From contig CALJJF010000207.1 in NCBI GenBank assembly GCA_937973935.1, positions 1-12,721 of the forward strand: 12,721 nucleotides of DNA, written 5' to 3'. The DNA comes from MKRK01 sp001896915. GTDB taxonomy: Bacteria > Bacillota > Clostridia > Oscillospirales > Acutalibacteraceae. Position 1 is the stretch's first letter, and every line of letters starts with the position of its first letter. Below, in pieces: positions 1 through 6,937 of the stretch. The position numbers and the translations under genes are program-made. The notes under the pieces were generated by a model. The model had not been told where the DNA came from, made no database searches, and saw nothing but the letters and a program-made list of their open reading frames with translations.

Positions 1-535
1 TTTTATCCTCTTTGTCAAAATCAAATACGGTGCAGCCGTTTCCGTCCATCACGGGCAGTCCTTTTTTGTATGCGATCATGATGTCGGCGTTCTTTTTGTC
101 ATAGCACTCCGTTAAATCCTCAATATCAATGTTGCAGACTGTGTCGGCGTCACACAGCAGAACATAATCCTCCTTGCTGTGGTCGATGAAGGTGCGGATG
201 CCCGAGAGCGCATCAATCTTGCCCTTATACATCCCCGACGCAGAATTTACATAGGGAGGCAACACAAACAAGCCTCCTCTTTTCCGTGCCAGATCCCATG
301 ACTTACCCGTTTCCAGATGATCCATCAGGGAACGGTAATTGCTTTTGGTAATGACGCCCACCTTGGAAATCCCCGCATTGACCAGGTTCGAGAGTGTGAA
401 ATCTATCAGTCTGTACCGGCAGCCAAAGGGCACCGAGCCCAGAGCTCTGTTATTGGTAAGCTCCCCGACATATTCATCATGGGTGCTTGAAAATACGATT
501 CTTAATATATTATTGCCTTTCATTTTAAAATCCAT
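1..535 (-). CDS. glgD: GlgD, ADP-glucose pyrophosphorylase accessory subunit (3' end outside window)
   Basis: This is the N-terminal ~178 residues of a nucleotidyltransferase-fold protein closely related to the GlgC encoded just upstream. Family landmarks are VPFGCRYRLIDFTLSN, VGVITKSNYRSLMDHL and SWDLARKRGG. Where GlgC has the catalytic LSGDHIY and YKGTANAIYQ motifs, this protein has LCDADTV and YKGKIDALSG. That divergence is typical of GlgD, the poorly catalytic partner that in Firmicutes forms a hetero-oligomer with GlgC to make ADP-glucose for glycogen. It starts 65 nt after the glgC stop, in the same operon. The start is uncertain. ATG at 535 has a GGA six nt upstream; ATG at 523 (MKGNNILRIVFSS) has GGAAAGGA 13 nt upstream and fits family N-termini equally well; in-frame ATGs at 553 and 568 lack a convincing ribosome site. 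The reading frame is open to base 1. glgA probably lies further left, which is inference. Confidence 0.92.
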   Translation of the reverse strand, partial: MDFKMKGNNILRIVFSSTHDEYVGELTNNRALGSVPFGCRYRLIDFTLSNLVNAGISKVGVITKSNYRSLMDHLETGKSWDLARKRGGLFVLPPYVNSASGMYKGKIDALSGIRTFIDHSKEDYVLLCDADTVCNIDIEDLTECYDKKNADIMIAYKKGLPVMDGNGCTVFDFDKEDK

Positions 536-600
536 GTCCTTTCCGTATTTCATGCCCGAAGGGGACATAAAACCGTATTGAAATAGCGCCTTTCCACCAT

Positions 601-1815
601 CTATAGAATAATACTGCCTTCTTGATCGATCATGGCTTTGGGCTTGATCCAATTGTTTTCGGAAACCGTCGCACCCGGACCCACCACAGCGATCCCCCAA
701 TCGTCCTTGTTTTCCACTTCCTCGGGCCGTTTGCCTACCACCGCATTTTTCTCAACCACTGCGTTTTCCGCCACAATGGCATACTGCACCACAGCCCCTT
801 CGCAGATTTTTGCCCCCGGCATTACGATACTGTCCATGACCACCGCATTCTTTTCTACAATGCTGCCGGAAAACAAAATCGAAAAATCCACAGTGCCGGC
901 AACATAACAGCCCTCGCAAATCATGGAGTTCTGCACTGTTGCACCACCGTTGATAAAATGGGGCGGCAGCGCACGGTTACGAGCGTATATTTTCCAGGAC
1001 GGGTCGGATAAATCCATCTGGATATTAGGGTCCAGCAAATCCATGTTGGCTTCCCACAGGCTGTCGATGGTACCGACATCCTTCCAGTAGCCTTCAAAGG
1101 GATAGGCAATCATTTTTTGGTCGTCCGCCAGCATGGCAGGAATGATGTTTTTGCCGAAGTCATTGTTGGAGCCTTTGTTTTTTTCGTCCTCCACAAGATA
1201 GTGACGAAGCTTTTCCCATGTAAAAATATAAATACCCATAGAAGCCTTGTTGCTTTTCGGCTTCTTAGGTTTTTCTTCAAACTCATAAATGGTGCCGTCT
1301 TCTCTGGTGTTCATGATCCCGAAACGGGAGGCCTCTTCATTGGATACCTCCAACACCGCAATGGTGCAGTCTGCCTTCTTTTCCTTGTGAAAATCAAGCA
1401 TTTGGGCATAGTCCATTTTATAAATATGGTCGCCGGAAAGAATGAGGACATACTCCGGAGAATACCGCTCAATAAAGGGGATGTTCTGATAAATGGCATT
1501 TGCGGTGCCTTTGTACCAATCGGCGCTTTTGTTTCTTTGGTAGGGCGGCAGGATATGAACGCCGCCGTTCATCCTGTCCAGATCCCAAGGCTGCCCGGAA
1601 CCGATGTAATCGTTCAGCTCCAGCGGCTGATACTGGGTCAGCACGCCCACCGTATCGATGCCCGAATTGATACAGTTGGACAGCGGAAAATCAATAATTC
1701 TGTATTTACCCCCGTAAGGAACCGCAGGTTTTGCAACATCCTTTGTCAGTACCCCGAGACGGCTTCCCTGACCGCCGGCCAACAGCATGGCCACGCATTC
1801 AACTTTTGCTAGCAT
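601..1815 (-). CDS. glgC: Glucose-1-phosphate adenylyltransferase GlgC
   Basis: Catalytic subunit that converts glucose-1-phosphate and ATP to ADP-glucose and pyrophosphate, the committed step of bacterial glycogen synthesis in the cytoplasm. At 404 residues it has the usual full length. The nucleotide-binding loop LLAGGQGSRLG is at residues 11-21, PAVPYGGKYRIIDF at 30-43, YKGTANAIYQN at 101-111, the catalytic LSGDHIY with Asp129 at 126-132, and EEKP at 180-183 for the sugar-phosphate site. A left-handed beta-helix made of hexapeptide-like repeats occupies roughly residue 290 onward. The ATG at 1815 is chosen because GGGAGGA sits seven nt upstream; Met10 has no such site. The start lies inside the 3' end of glgB (17-nt overlap), pointing to translational coupling. 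It is followed by glgD in the same operon. Confidence 0.97.
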   Translation of the reverse strand: MLAKVECVAMLLAGGQGSRLGVLTKDVAKPAVPYGGKYRIIDFPLSNCINSGIDTVGVLTQYQPLELNDYIGSGQPWDLDRMNGGVHILPPYQRNKSADWYKGTANAIYQNIPFIERYSPEYVLILSGDHIYKMDYAQMLDFHKEKKADCTIAVLEVSNEEASRFGIMNTREDGTIYEFEEKPKKPKSNKASMGIYIFTWEKLRHYLVEDEKNKGSNNDFGKNIIPAMLADDQKMIAYPFEGYWKDVGTIDSLWEANMDLLDPNIQMDLSDPSWKIYARNRALPPHFINGGATVQNSMICEGCYVAGTVDFSILFSGSIVEKNAVVMDSIVMPGAKICEGAVVQYAIVAENAVVEKNAVVGKRPEEVENKDDWGIAVVGPGATVSENNWIKPKAMIDQEGSIIL

Positions 1816-3742
1816 TTTGTTTCCTCCCTGTAGACGTTCTTATCTTTTTTTGTTTTATATAAAATACCGATAGCGGCGGAAGTGTCAAGGACACACTTTG
1901 TGAAAACCCATGCATGGGACTGTCTACGGTTTTTATGGTTTTTTTCACCGGAACGCCGGTTCCGCCAAAGGGGATATCGTCAGAATTGAACACCAGCTGA
2001 TAGCTCCCTTTTTGAGGAACGCCGATTTTATAATCCTCCCGTTTCACCGGTGTGAAATTACAAACCACAATGGTTTCGTCTCCTGATAAATCCATTCTTC
2101 GGAAGGCAATCACGCTCTGGGCATTGTCGTCGCTGGATATCCATGAAAAACCGTTTTGGTCATAATCGATTTCCCAAAAGGATTTCGTGTTTAAATAAAA
2201 GGAATTCAGCTCTTTTACATAGTCCTTCATCTGCCGGTGCTTTTCATAGGATAACAGCAGCCAATCCAGCTCTTTTTTGAAGTTCCATTCAATGAACTGG
2301 GCAAATTCCTGACCCATGAACAGCAGCTTTTTTCCGGGATGTGCCATCATATAAGCATACAGCACCCGAAGGTTTGCAAATTTATCTTCATAGTCACCGG
2401 GCATTTTTCCGATCAGCGAGCATTTTCCGTGGACCACCTCGTCATGGGACAAAGGAAGGATAAAGTTTTCGGAAAAAGCATAGAAAAAGCTGAAGGTGAT
2501 GTTGTCATGCTTGTGCTTTCTGGTAAGAGGGTCGGCAGACATATACCGAAGCATATCGTTCATCCAGCCCATGTTCCATTTGAAGTTAAATCCCAGCCCG
2601 CCGCATTCCACCCCTTTAGTTACCAAGGGCCAGGATGTGGATTCTTCTGCAATCATCAGCGCTTGGGGGAAATATTGAAATACCGCTTTGTTTAAGGTGC
2701 GCAAAAATTCAACCGCTTCAAGATTTTCGTTGCCGCCGTATTTGTTCGGGGTAAAATCGCCTTTCTTTCTGTTATAGTCAAGATACAGCATCGAAGCAAC
2801 AGCATCCACCCGCAGGCCGTCAAAATGAAACACCTCAAGCCAGTACAATGCGTTGGAAATCAAAAAGCTGTGCACCTCAGGCTTGCCATAGTCAAATACC
2901 ATGGTCCCCCACTCCTTGTGCTCCGCCTTTTTGGGGTCCTTGTATTCATAGCAGGGACTGCCGTCAAAACGGTACAGTCCGAAAGCGTCCTTGGGAAAAT
3001 GGGCAGGCACCCAGTCTAAAATCACTCCGATGCCGTTTTGGTGGCAGATATCGACAAATTTCATCAAGTCATGGGGGGGGCCGGATCTGGAGGTGGGAGA
3101 GAAATAACCCGAAACCTGATAGCCGCAGGAGTCATCCAGGGGATGCTCTGCAACCGGCATGATTTCAATATGGGTATACCCCATTTCTTTCACATAGGCA
3201 CATAGCTCCTCCCCAAGCTTTTCGTAACAAAAAACATCCCCGTTTTCATATCGTCTCCATGATCCCAAATGAACCTCGTAAATGTTCACCGGGCTGGCGT
3301 AAATGTTCTTCTTTTCCTTTTTCTGCCGCCATGCTTCATCCTTCCATAGATAGCCTTCCAGCGGATAAAATTTGGAAGCCGTGCCGGGACGCAGCTCGCT
3401 GTGAAAAGCATAGGGATCTGCTTTCAGAAACTGCTTGCCCTTTTTGTCTGTTATTACATATTTATAGTTATCAAACAATTGAATATCCGGGATAAAGGCT
3501 TCCCAAACACCGGCGTGGCTGATTTTATCCATACAGAATTCGGTTTCTTCCCACCCGTTGAAATCACCGGTAACACAAACAAACTCGGCAGCCGGTGCCC
3601 ATGTGCGGAAAACGGCACCGTCCACACCGTCCTTGACTGCCTTGTGAGCGCCCAGATATTCATAGGTCTTGTAATTCGTACCCTGATGGAACAGATACAA
3701 AGCCAGATCGTTTTCGGTTGTAGGTTCTATGTCCTTTTTCAA
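1799..3742 (-). CDS. glgB: 1,4-alpha-glucan branching enzyme GlgB
   Basis: Branching enzyme that cuts an alpha-1,4 glucan and rejoins the fragment by an alpha-1,6 bond, acting after GlgC/GlgD and glycogen synthase. The 647 residues are the normal length. An N-terminal CBM48-like domain covers about residues 25-125 (RTWAPAAEFVCVTGDFNGW). The GH13 barrel follows, with nucleophile Asp313 in GLRVDAV, acid/base Glu366 in MIAEEST and Asp434 in LSHDEVVHGK. A beta-sandwich ends the protein. The start is TTG at 3742, with AAGGAG eight nt upstream; no ATG fits as well. It is first in the operon, downstream of the promoter at 3818-3846. An eight-base G run at 3073-3080 (C in the mRNA) encodes the SGPPHD stretch, where relatives usually read FGTPxD, but the frame is intact. 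The short basic tail KIRTSTGRKQNASKS is where the gene overlaps glgC. Confidence 0.97.
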   Translation of the reverse strand: MKKDIEPTTENDLALYLFHQGTNYKTYEYLGAHKAVKDGVDGAVFRTWAPAAEFVCVTGDFNGWEETEFCMDKISHAGVWEAFIPDIQLFDNYKYVITDKKGKQFLKADPYAFHSELRPGTASKFYPLEGYLWKDEAWRQKKEKKNIYASPVNIYEVHLGSWRRYENGDVFCYEKLGEELCAYVKEMGYTHIEIMPVAEHPLDDSCGYQVSGYFSPTSRSGPPHDLMKFVDICHQNGIGVILDWVPAHFPKDAFGLYRFDGSPCYEYKDPKKAEHKEWGTMVFDYGKPEVHSFLISNALYWLEVFHFDGLRVDAVASMLYLDYNRKKGDFTPNKYGGNENLEAVEFLRTLNKAVFQYFPQALMIAEESTSWPLVTKGVECGGLGFNFKWNMGWMNDMLRYMSADPLTRKHKHDNITFSFFYAFSENFILPLSHDEVVHGKCSLIGKMPGDYEDKFANLRVLYAYMMAHPGKKLLFMGQEFAQFIEWNFKKELDWLLLSYEKHRQMKDYVKELNSFYLNTKSFWEIDYDQNGFSWISSDDNAQSVIAFRRMDLSGDETIVVCNFTPVKREDYKIGVPQKGSYQLVFNSDDIPFGGTGVPVKKTIKTVDSPMHGFSQSVSLTLPPLSVFYIKQKKIRTSTGRKQNASKS

Positions 3743-3817
3743 ATTAAAAACTCCTTAAGAACGGCTTTTCCCAGCACATCATATGAAACAGATATACTCT
3801 ACCATAATAATGCACTT

Positions 3818-3846
3818 ATTTTAACAAATAAACGTCAGAATTACAA
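3818..3846 (-). promoter_or_regulatory. Promoter of the glgBCD operon
   Basis: On the minus strand, TTGTAA (3846-3841) and TAAAAT (3823-3818) are separated by exactly 17 bp, and TGT directly before the -10 box makes an extended -10. The predicted transcript starts about 70 nt before the glgB TTG. It is read from sequence only; no operator could be assigned. Confidence 0.7.
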
Positions 3847-3977
3847 GGGTTTTTAGGGTATTTTTTAGGATTTGATTAGAATATTTCCTTTTAAATTTGT
3901 ATAATATATACGAAAATACCCCAAAATCCATTCCCAATGACTCCTTAATAATTTTTATAGAAATTCTGCCAGAAATA

Positions 3978-3986
3978 TGCTAAACT
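3978..3986 (+). promoter_or_regulatory. Possible extended -10 promoter for the oxidoreductase gene
   Basis: TGCTAAACT matches an extended -10 element (TGn plus TAAACT) 37 nt before the ATG at 4023. No convincing -35 box lies 16-18 bp upstream. A perfect TATAAT at 3900-3905 also reads rightwards but has no well-placed -35. The whole 3850-4000 stretch is AT-rich, so chance matches are likely. The ribosome site GGAGG at 4011-4015 is clear. Confidence 0.35.
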
Positions 3987-4022
3987 ATTGCCATAATAAA
4001 ATCTGTTTACGGAGGCATCATT

Positions 4023-5120
4023 ATGAGCAAGGTTAAAATCGGCGTAATCGGCTGCGGGAACATCAGCGATATTTATTTTAAAAACCTAACGGGTCTTTAT
4101 GAGAACACGGAGGTGTTTGCCTGCTGCGATTTAAACACGGCGCTGTCCGAAGCAGCCGCAAAAAAATATGGAATCCCACATATCTATACCATGGAGGAAA
4201 TGCTGACGGACACAAGCATTGAACTGGTGATCAACCTGACCCCTCCCAAGGCTCATTTCACTATTTCAAAACAGATTTTGTCTGCCGGCAAGCATCTGTA
4301 TTCCGAAAAACCCCTTGCCATTGAGTTTTCCGAAGCCAGCGAGCTGGTCAGCCTGGCAAAAGAAAAGGGCTTATATCTTGGCTGTTCTCCCGACACTTTT
4401 TTGGGGGCAGGCATCGGCACGGCCCGCAAGCTTATCGACGACGGTGTAATCGGCTCCCCCATCGCCTGTACTGCCTTTTTTGCCTGCCACGGTCCCGAGG
4501 ATTGGCATCCCAACCCTGAATTTTTTTATCAATACGGTGCCGGTCCCATGCTGGATATGGGTCCCTATTATCTCACCACTCTCGCTTTTTTAATGGGTGG
4601 CTTTCACAGCGTCAGCGGAATCACAAACATATCCATAAAAGAGCGTCTGATTACCAGCGAACCGAAGAAGGGTTCTGTCATTGCCGTTGAGGTGCCTACC
4701 TATATCAGCGGTCATATCCGTTTTCAAAGCGGAGCCGTGGGCAGCATCACCACCACCTTTGATGTGTGGAAGCACAAGCACCCCCTGATCGAAATCTACG
4801 GCACCGAAGGAACCATTTCCGTACCGGACCCGAACTTTTTTGACGGACCGGTGATGGTGCAAACCCGCAACGAGGAGTTCAAAGAAGCCCCTCTTTTCAG
4901 CCCCTACACCGACAATGTCCGGGGTCTCGGCATTTCGCAAATGGCCAAATGCATCCGGGAAGGGGGCAGAAACAAGGCCAGCGGCGAGGTTGCCCTGCAT
5001 GTTCTGGAAGCCATGAAGGCTTTTGATATCAGCGCCGAAAGAGGTGCAGTTTACCAAATGACCACCAAAATAGAACCCATGGATCCCATGCCGACCATAA
5101 ATAAACCGGGCGAGGTATAA
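4023..5120 (+). CDS. Gfo/Idh/MocA family NAD(P)-dependent oxidoreductase
   Basis: A 365-residue cytoplasmic dehydrogenase of the glucose-fructose oxidoreductase / inositol dehydrogenase / MocA family, which oxidises or reduces sugars, inositols and related compounds with NAD(P). The Rossmann fold opens with IGVIGCGNIS (GxGxxS at residues 10-15), and the family EKP motif is at 95-97 (SEKPLA). The C-terminal substrate domain contains GPMLDMGPYYLTTL, where the position that is His in many members (D-x-G-x-H) is Tyr182. Related sequences with a GPxxDMGPYYLT motif form a recognised subgroup whose substrate I cannot name. ATG 4023 has GGAGG seven nt upstream. It is divergent from glgB, and a small orphan gene follows 16 nt downstream, probably co-transcribed. 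Proximity to glycogen genes suggests carbohydrate metabolism, but nothing fixes the substrate. Confidence 0.9.
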   Translation: MSKVKIGVIGCGNISDIYFKNLTGLYENTEVFACCDLNTALSEAAAKKYGIPHIYTMEEMLTDTSIELVINLTPPKAHFTISKQILSAGKHLYSEKPLAIEFSEASELVSLAKEKGLYLGCSPDTFLGAGIGTARKLIDDGVIGSPIACTAFFACHGPEDWHPNPEFFYQYGAGPMLDMGPYYLTTLAFLMGGFHSVSGITNISIKERLITSEPKKGSVIAVEVPTYISGHIRFQSGAVGSITTTFDVWKHKHPLIEIYGTEGTISVPDPNFFDGPVMVQTRNEEFKEAPLFSPYTDNVRGLGISQMAKCIREGGRNKASGEVALHVLEAMKAFDISAERGAVYQMTTKIEPMDPMPTINKPGEV

Positions 5121-5136
5121 TTTTCAAGGGAAAGGA

Positions 5137-5637
5137 ATGATCATTTTGTTTTATCAGCTCACAGAAATTACTTTAAATCGTCAATCCACCTGTTTCATTT
5201 GGTTTTCTGATGAAACGGAAGGCTTTTTGGCTGAAGAGAAAAATGTCTTGGCGTTTTCCTCAAAAAAAGCGGCTCATGCGTATGCTTTGTCAACCAACAT
5301 CTCCCTTGACAACGAAATTACCGCTTACAATCTTGATCATTGGTTATATTGGGCAACCAGCGCTTCAACCACTGTTGATTGTAAAGCCATATTGGATATT
5401 TGGAATATTTTCACTGACTTTTCCGTTTCCGCGGGAAAACTTTTTACAGGGGATGAAAGAAGACCGGATATTGACACAATTTATGATAAGCTCTTCTTTG
5501 GTAATAACATATTAGTGGATCCACAAGAAAGTCAATACATTCCGCAGTGGCGAGAAGACGAAATTGGGTCTATTAAAAAAATATTGTCTCAGGGAGTTAA
5601 AATGTATCAAGAGTGTCTGACGAATATAAAAAAGTAA
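5137..5637 (+). CDS. Hypothetical protein, 166 aa, possibly immunity-type
   Basis: I do not recognise a named family. The product is acidic and single-domain, with no signal peptide or membrane segment. It is rich in aromatic residues, with segments such as DHWLYWATS (about 67-75), ILDIWNIFTDF (85-95) and YDKLFFGNNILVDP (115-128). Size, acidity and scattered Trp/Tyr resemble small immunity proteins of polymorphic toxin systems, but no toxin gene is adjacent, so this is only a guess. ATG 5137 follows AAGGGAAAGGA, with AAGG about seven nt away. It starts 16 nt after the oxidoreductase stop and is visibly more AT-rich than the neighbouring metabolic genes, which may indicate acquisition by transfer. 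No terminator hairpin follows; the next feature is the strong promoter at 5651. Confidence 0.7.
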   Translation: MIILFYQLTEITLNRQSTCFIWFSDETEGFLAEEKNVLAFSSKKAAHAYALSTNISLDNEITAYNLDHWLYWATSASTTVDCKAILDIWNIFTDFSVSAGKLFTGDERRPDIDTIYDKLFFGNNILVDPQESQYIPQWREDEIGSIKKILSQGVKMYQECLTNIKK

Positions 5638-5650
5638 TTAAAAAAAATTG

Positions 5651-5679
5651 TTGACAAATCATCTCATATGGTTTATTAT
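5651..5679 (+). promoter_or_regulatory. Strong promoter of the metA leader/operon
   Basis: TTGACA (5651-5656), a 17-bp spacer and TATTAT (5674-5679) form a near-consensus vegetative promoter. Transcription should start near 5686, leaving about 40 nt before the leader peptide ATG. An imperfect inverted repeat, CATATGGTT (5665-5673) with AACATATATG (5686-5695), brackets the -10 box and could be an operator. A very strong promoter in front of a terminator is the usual design of attenuated biosynthetic operons. Confidence 0.85.
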
Positions 5680-5724
5680 ACCTATAACATATATGATTAG
5701 TATGACATGAAGGGAGAGGGTTCT

Positions 5725-5856
5725 ATGAAAATCAGAGTGGCGTTTTTAAAATCTGTCAGAGATTACAAAGCTATGATGATGTGCATGTGTGAGTTGTGTA
5801 TGTCCATGATTTGTCGTGCAAAACTTCATAGGCTTTCTGTTTTACATACAGTTTGA
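5725..5856 (+). CDS. Met/Cys-rich leader peptide of the metA attenuator (43 aa)
   Basis: A short open frame preceded by AGGGAGAGGG (5711-5720) four nt before ATG, lying between a strong promoter and a terminator upstream of metA. The peptide begins MKIRVAFLKSVRDYKA. Residues 17-30 are MMMCMCELCMSMIC, six Met and four Cys in fourteen. It ends HRLSVLHTV followed by TGA. This composition is far from random and matches the end products of the pathway encoded downstream, so the frame most likely acts by ribosome stalling when charged tRNA-Met or tRNA-Cys is scarce, not as a functional protein. Codons 36-39 overlap the proposed antiterminator arm (5832-5841). The alternative is a small metal-binding Cys protein (CxCx2Cx4C), which would not explain the terminator and alternative fold beside it. 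Confidence 0.82.
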   Translation: MKIRVAFLKSVRDYKAMMMCMCELCMSMICRAKLHRLSVLHTV

Positions 5857-5917
5857 TATTCCTACATACCGATGCGATTTATGCGTATTTGTTCTGTGAT
5901 ATCCGACAGCAGGAAGC
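5767..5917 (+). promoter_or_regulatory. Alternative leader RNA folds (anti-antiterminator and antiterminator)
   Basis: Two mutually exclusive pairings are readable by eye. Arm 1 AAAGCTATG (5767-5775) pairs with arm 2 CATAGGCTTT (5827-5836) as nine base pairs with one bulged G; arm 1 includes the first Met codon of the cluster. Arm 2 shifted slightly, GCTTTCTGTT (5832-5841), pairs with arm 3 AGCAGGAAGC (5908-5917) as ten base pairs including two G-U. Arm 3 is also the ascending side of the terminator. A ribosome stalled on codons 17-30 would cover arm 1 and leave arm 2 free, forming the antiterminator. A ribosome that reaches the stop at 5854-5856 would cover arm 2 and let the terminator form. 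No free energies were computed. Confidence 0.65.
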
Positions 5918-5943
5918 GAAAGTTTTCTGCTGTTTTTGTTTTT
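5906..5943 (+). terminator. Intrinsic terminator (attenuator) in front of metA
   Basis: ACAGCAGGAAGC (5906-5917), a GAAA tetraloop (5918-5921) and GTTTTCTGCTGT (5922-5933) make a twelve-pair stem with two G-U pairs, followed by TTTTGTTTTT. It ends 16 nt before the metA ATG and lies between the promoter and that gene, so it must be conditional for metA to be expressed. Confidence 0.88.
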
Positions 5944-5959
5944 GAAAGGGAGTGACTGT

Positions 5960-6883
5960 ATGCCGATTATCCTTCGGGATGACCTTCCCGCTTATAAGGT
6001 GCTTTCCGCCGAAAATATTTTTGTCATCAACAATAAAAAGGCTGCTCACCAGGACATCCGGGCATTGAAAATTGCCATTCTAAATTTGATGCCCAACAAA
6101 ATGGAAACCGAAATACAACTTCTTCGTTTGTTGGGAAACACCTCTCTGCAGGTTGAAATCGAACTTTTGCAGACCGAATCCCACGACAGCAAAAATGTTT
6201 CCAAAGAGTATTTGACAGAGTTTTATCAAACCTTTGACCAGGTGAAGCACCGAAAGTTTGACGGACTGATTATCACAGGAGCGCCGGTCGAAAAGCTTGA
6301 ATTTGAACAAGTGGATTATTGGCAAGAGCTGAGTGATATCATGGAATGGTCAAAGACGAATGTGTTTTCCGTGTTACATATCTGTTGGGGCGCACAAGCG
6401 GGGCTTTATTATCATTACGGCGTGCCCAAATACCTTCTTCCCGCCAAGACCTCCGGTCTCTTTGTCCACCATGCCGTAAAAAAAGATCATACCATACTTC
6501 GGGGCTTTGACGATCGTTTCATCATTCCCCATTCCCGTTATACCGAAATCCGGCGGGAGGATATCGAAACGGTTCGTTCACTGGAAGTGGTGGCAGCCTC
6601 CGATGATGTCGGCGTGAATATTGTTTCTGATTTAACCGGCCGCCAGATTTTCATCGTGGGACACATTGAATATGACCGTCTGACGCTGAGAAATGAGTAT
6701 ATCCGGGATGTGCAGAAGGGGATTGCCCCCTCTGTCCCCAAAAATTATTTTCCCGAGGACGACCCGGACAGAGAACCCGTCCATCACTGGAGGGCACACG
6801 CCAATTTGTTTTATTCCAACTGGCTGAACTACTATGTTTATCAGGAAACCCCCTATGATTTAAGCAAGCTCGCAACGCCTTGA
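5960..6883 (+). CDS. metA: Homoserine O-acetyltransferase of the MetA family
   Basis: First committed step of methionine synthesis: acylation of the homoserine hydroxyl, in the cytoplasm. The 307 residues align without gaps to the start of the E. coli MetA pattern (MPI...LPA, SRASH-like KKAAHQ, LNLMP). Catalytic Cys142 is in HICWGAQAG, with His235 and Glu237 in VGHIEYD. Position 111 is Glu (GAPVE), where E. coli has Gly. Published structure/function work on Bacillus cereus MetA shows that Glu111 selects acetyl-CoA over succinyl-CoA, so this should be an acetyltransferase despite the common succinyltransferase annotation. ATG 5960 is used because AGGGAG lies seven nt upstream; the longer frame from TTG 5936 would begin inside the terminator U-tract. 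It is controlled by the leader at 5651-5943. metY lies 144 nt downstream with no evident terminator between them. Confidence 0.96.
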   Translation: MPIILRDDLPAYKVLSAENIFVINNKKAAHQDIRALKIAILNLMPNKMETEIQLLRLLGNTSLQVEIELLQTESHDSKNVSKEYLTEFYQTFDQVKHRKFDGLIITGAPVEKLEFEQVDYWQELSDIMEWSKTNVFSVLHICWGAQAGLYYHYGVPKYLLPAKTSGLFVHHAVKKDHTILRGFDDRFIIPHSRYTEIRREDIETVRSLEVVAASDDVGVNIVSDLTGRQIFIVGHIEYDRLTLRNEYIRDVQKGIAPSVPKNYFPEDDPDREPVHHWRAHANLFYSNWLNYYVYQETPYDLSKLATP

Positions 6884-6937
6884 TACCCCAGCGATTTTCA
6901 GAAATGAAGGTGAGTAACTGAGAAATTAATTTTACGT

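Noticed and set aside
1117..1812. Plus-strand 231-codon open frame opposite glgC
   Set aside because: It is the antisense shadow of a well-supported gene, with no ribosome site or recognisable domain.
3000..3150. Frameshift in glgB at the G run
   Set aside because: The frame stays open and family motifs match on both sides without a break.
5936..5959. Extended metA start at TTG 5936
   Set aside because: It lies in the T tract of the terminator, has no ribosome site, and adds residues absent from MetA proteins. ATG 5960 has AGGGAG at proper spacing and gives exact E. coli numbering.
5680..5960. SAM riboswitch or T-box upstream of metA
   Set aside because: No T-box antiterminator motif (TGGNACCGCG-like) or SAM-I core motifs were seen. 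The Met/Cys frame and its alternative pairings explain the terminator.
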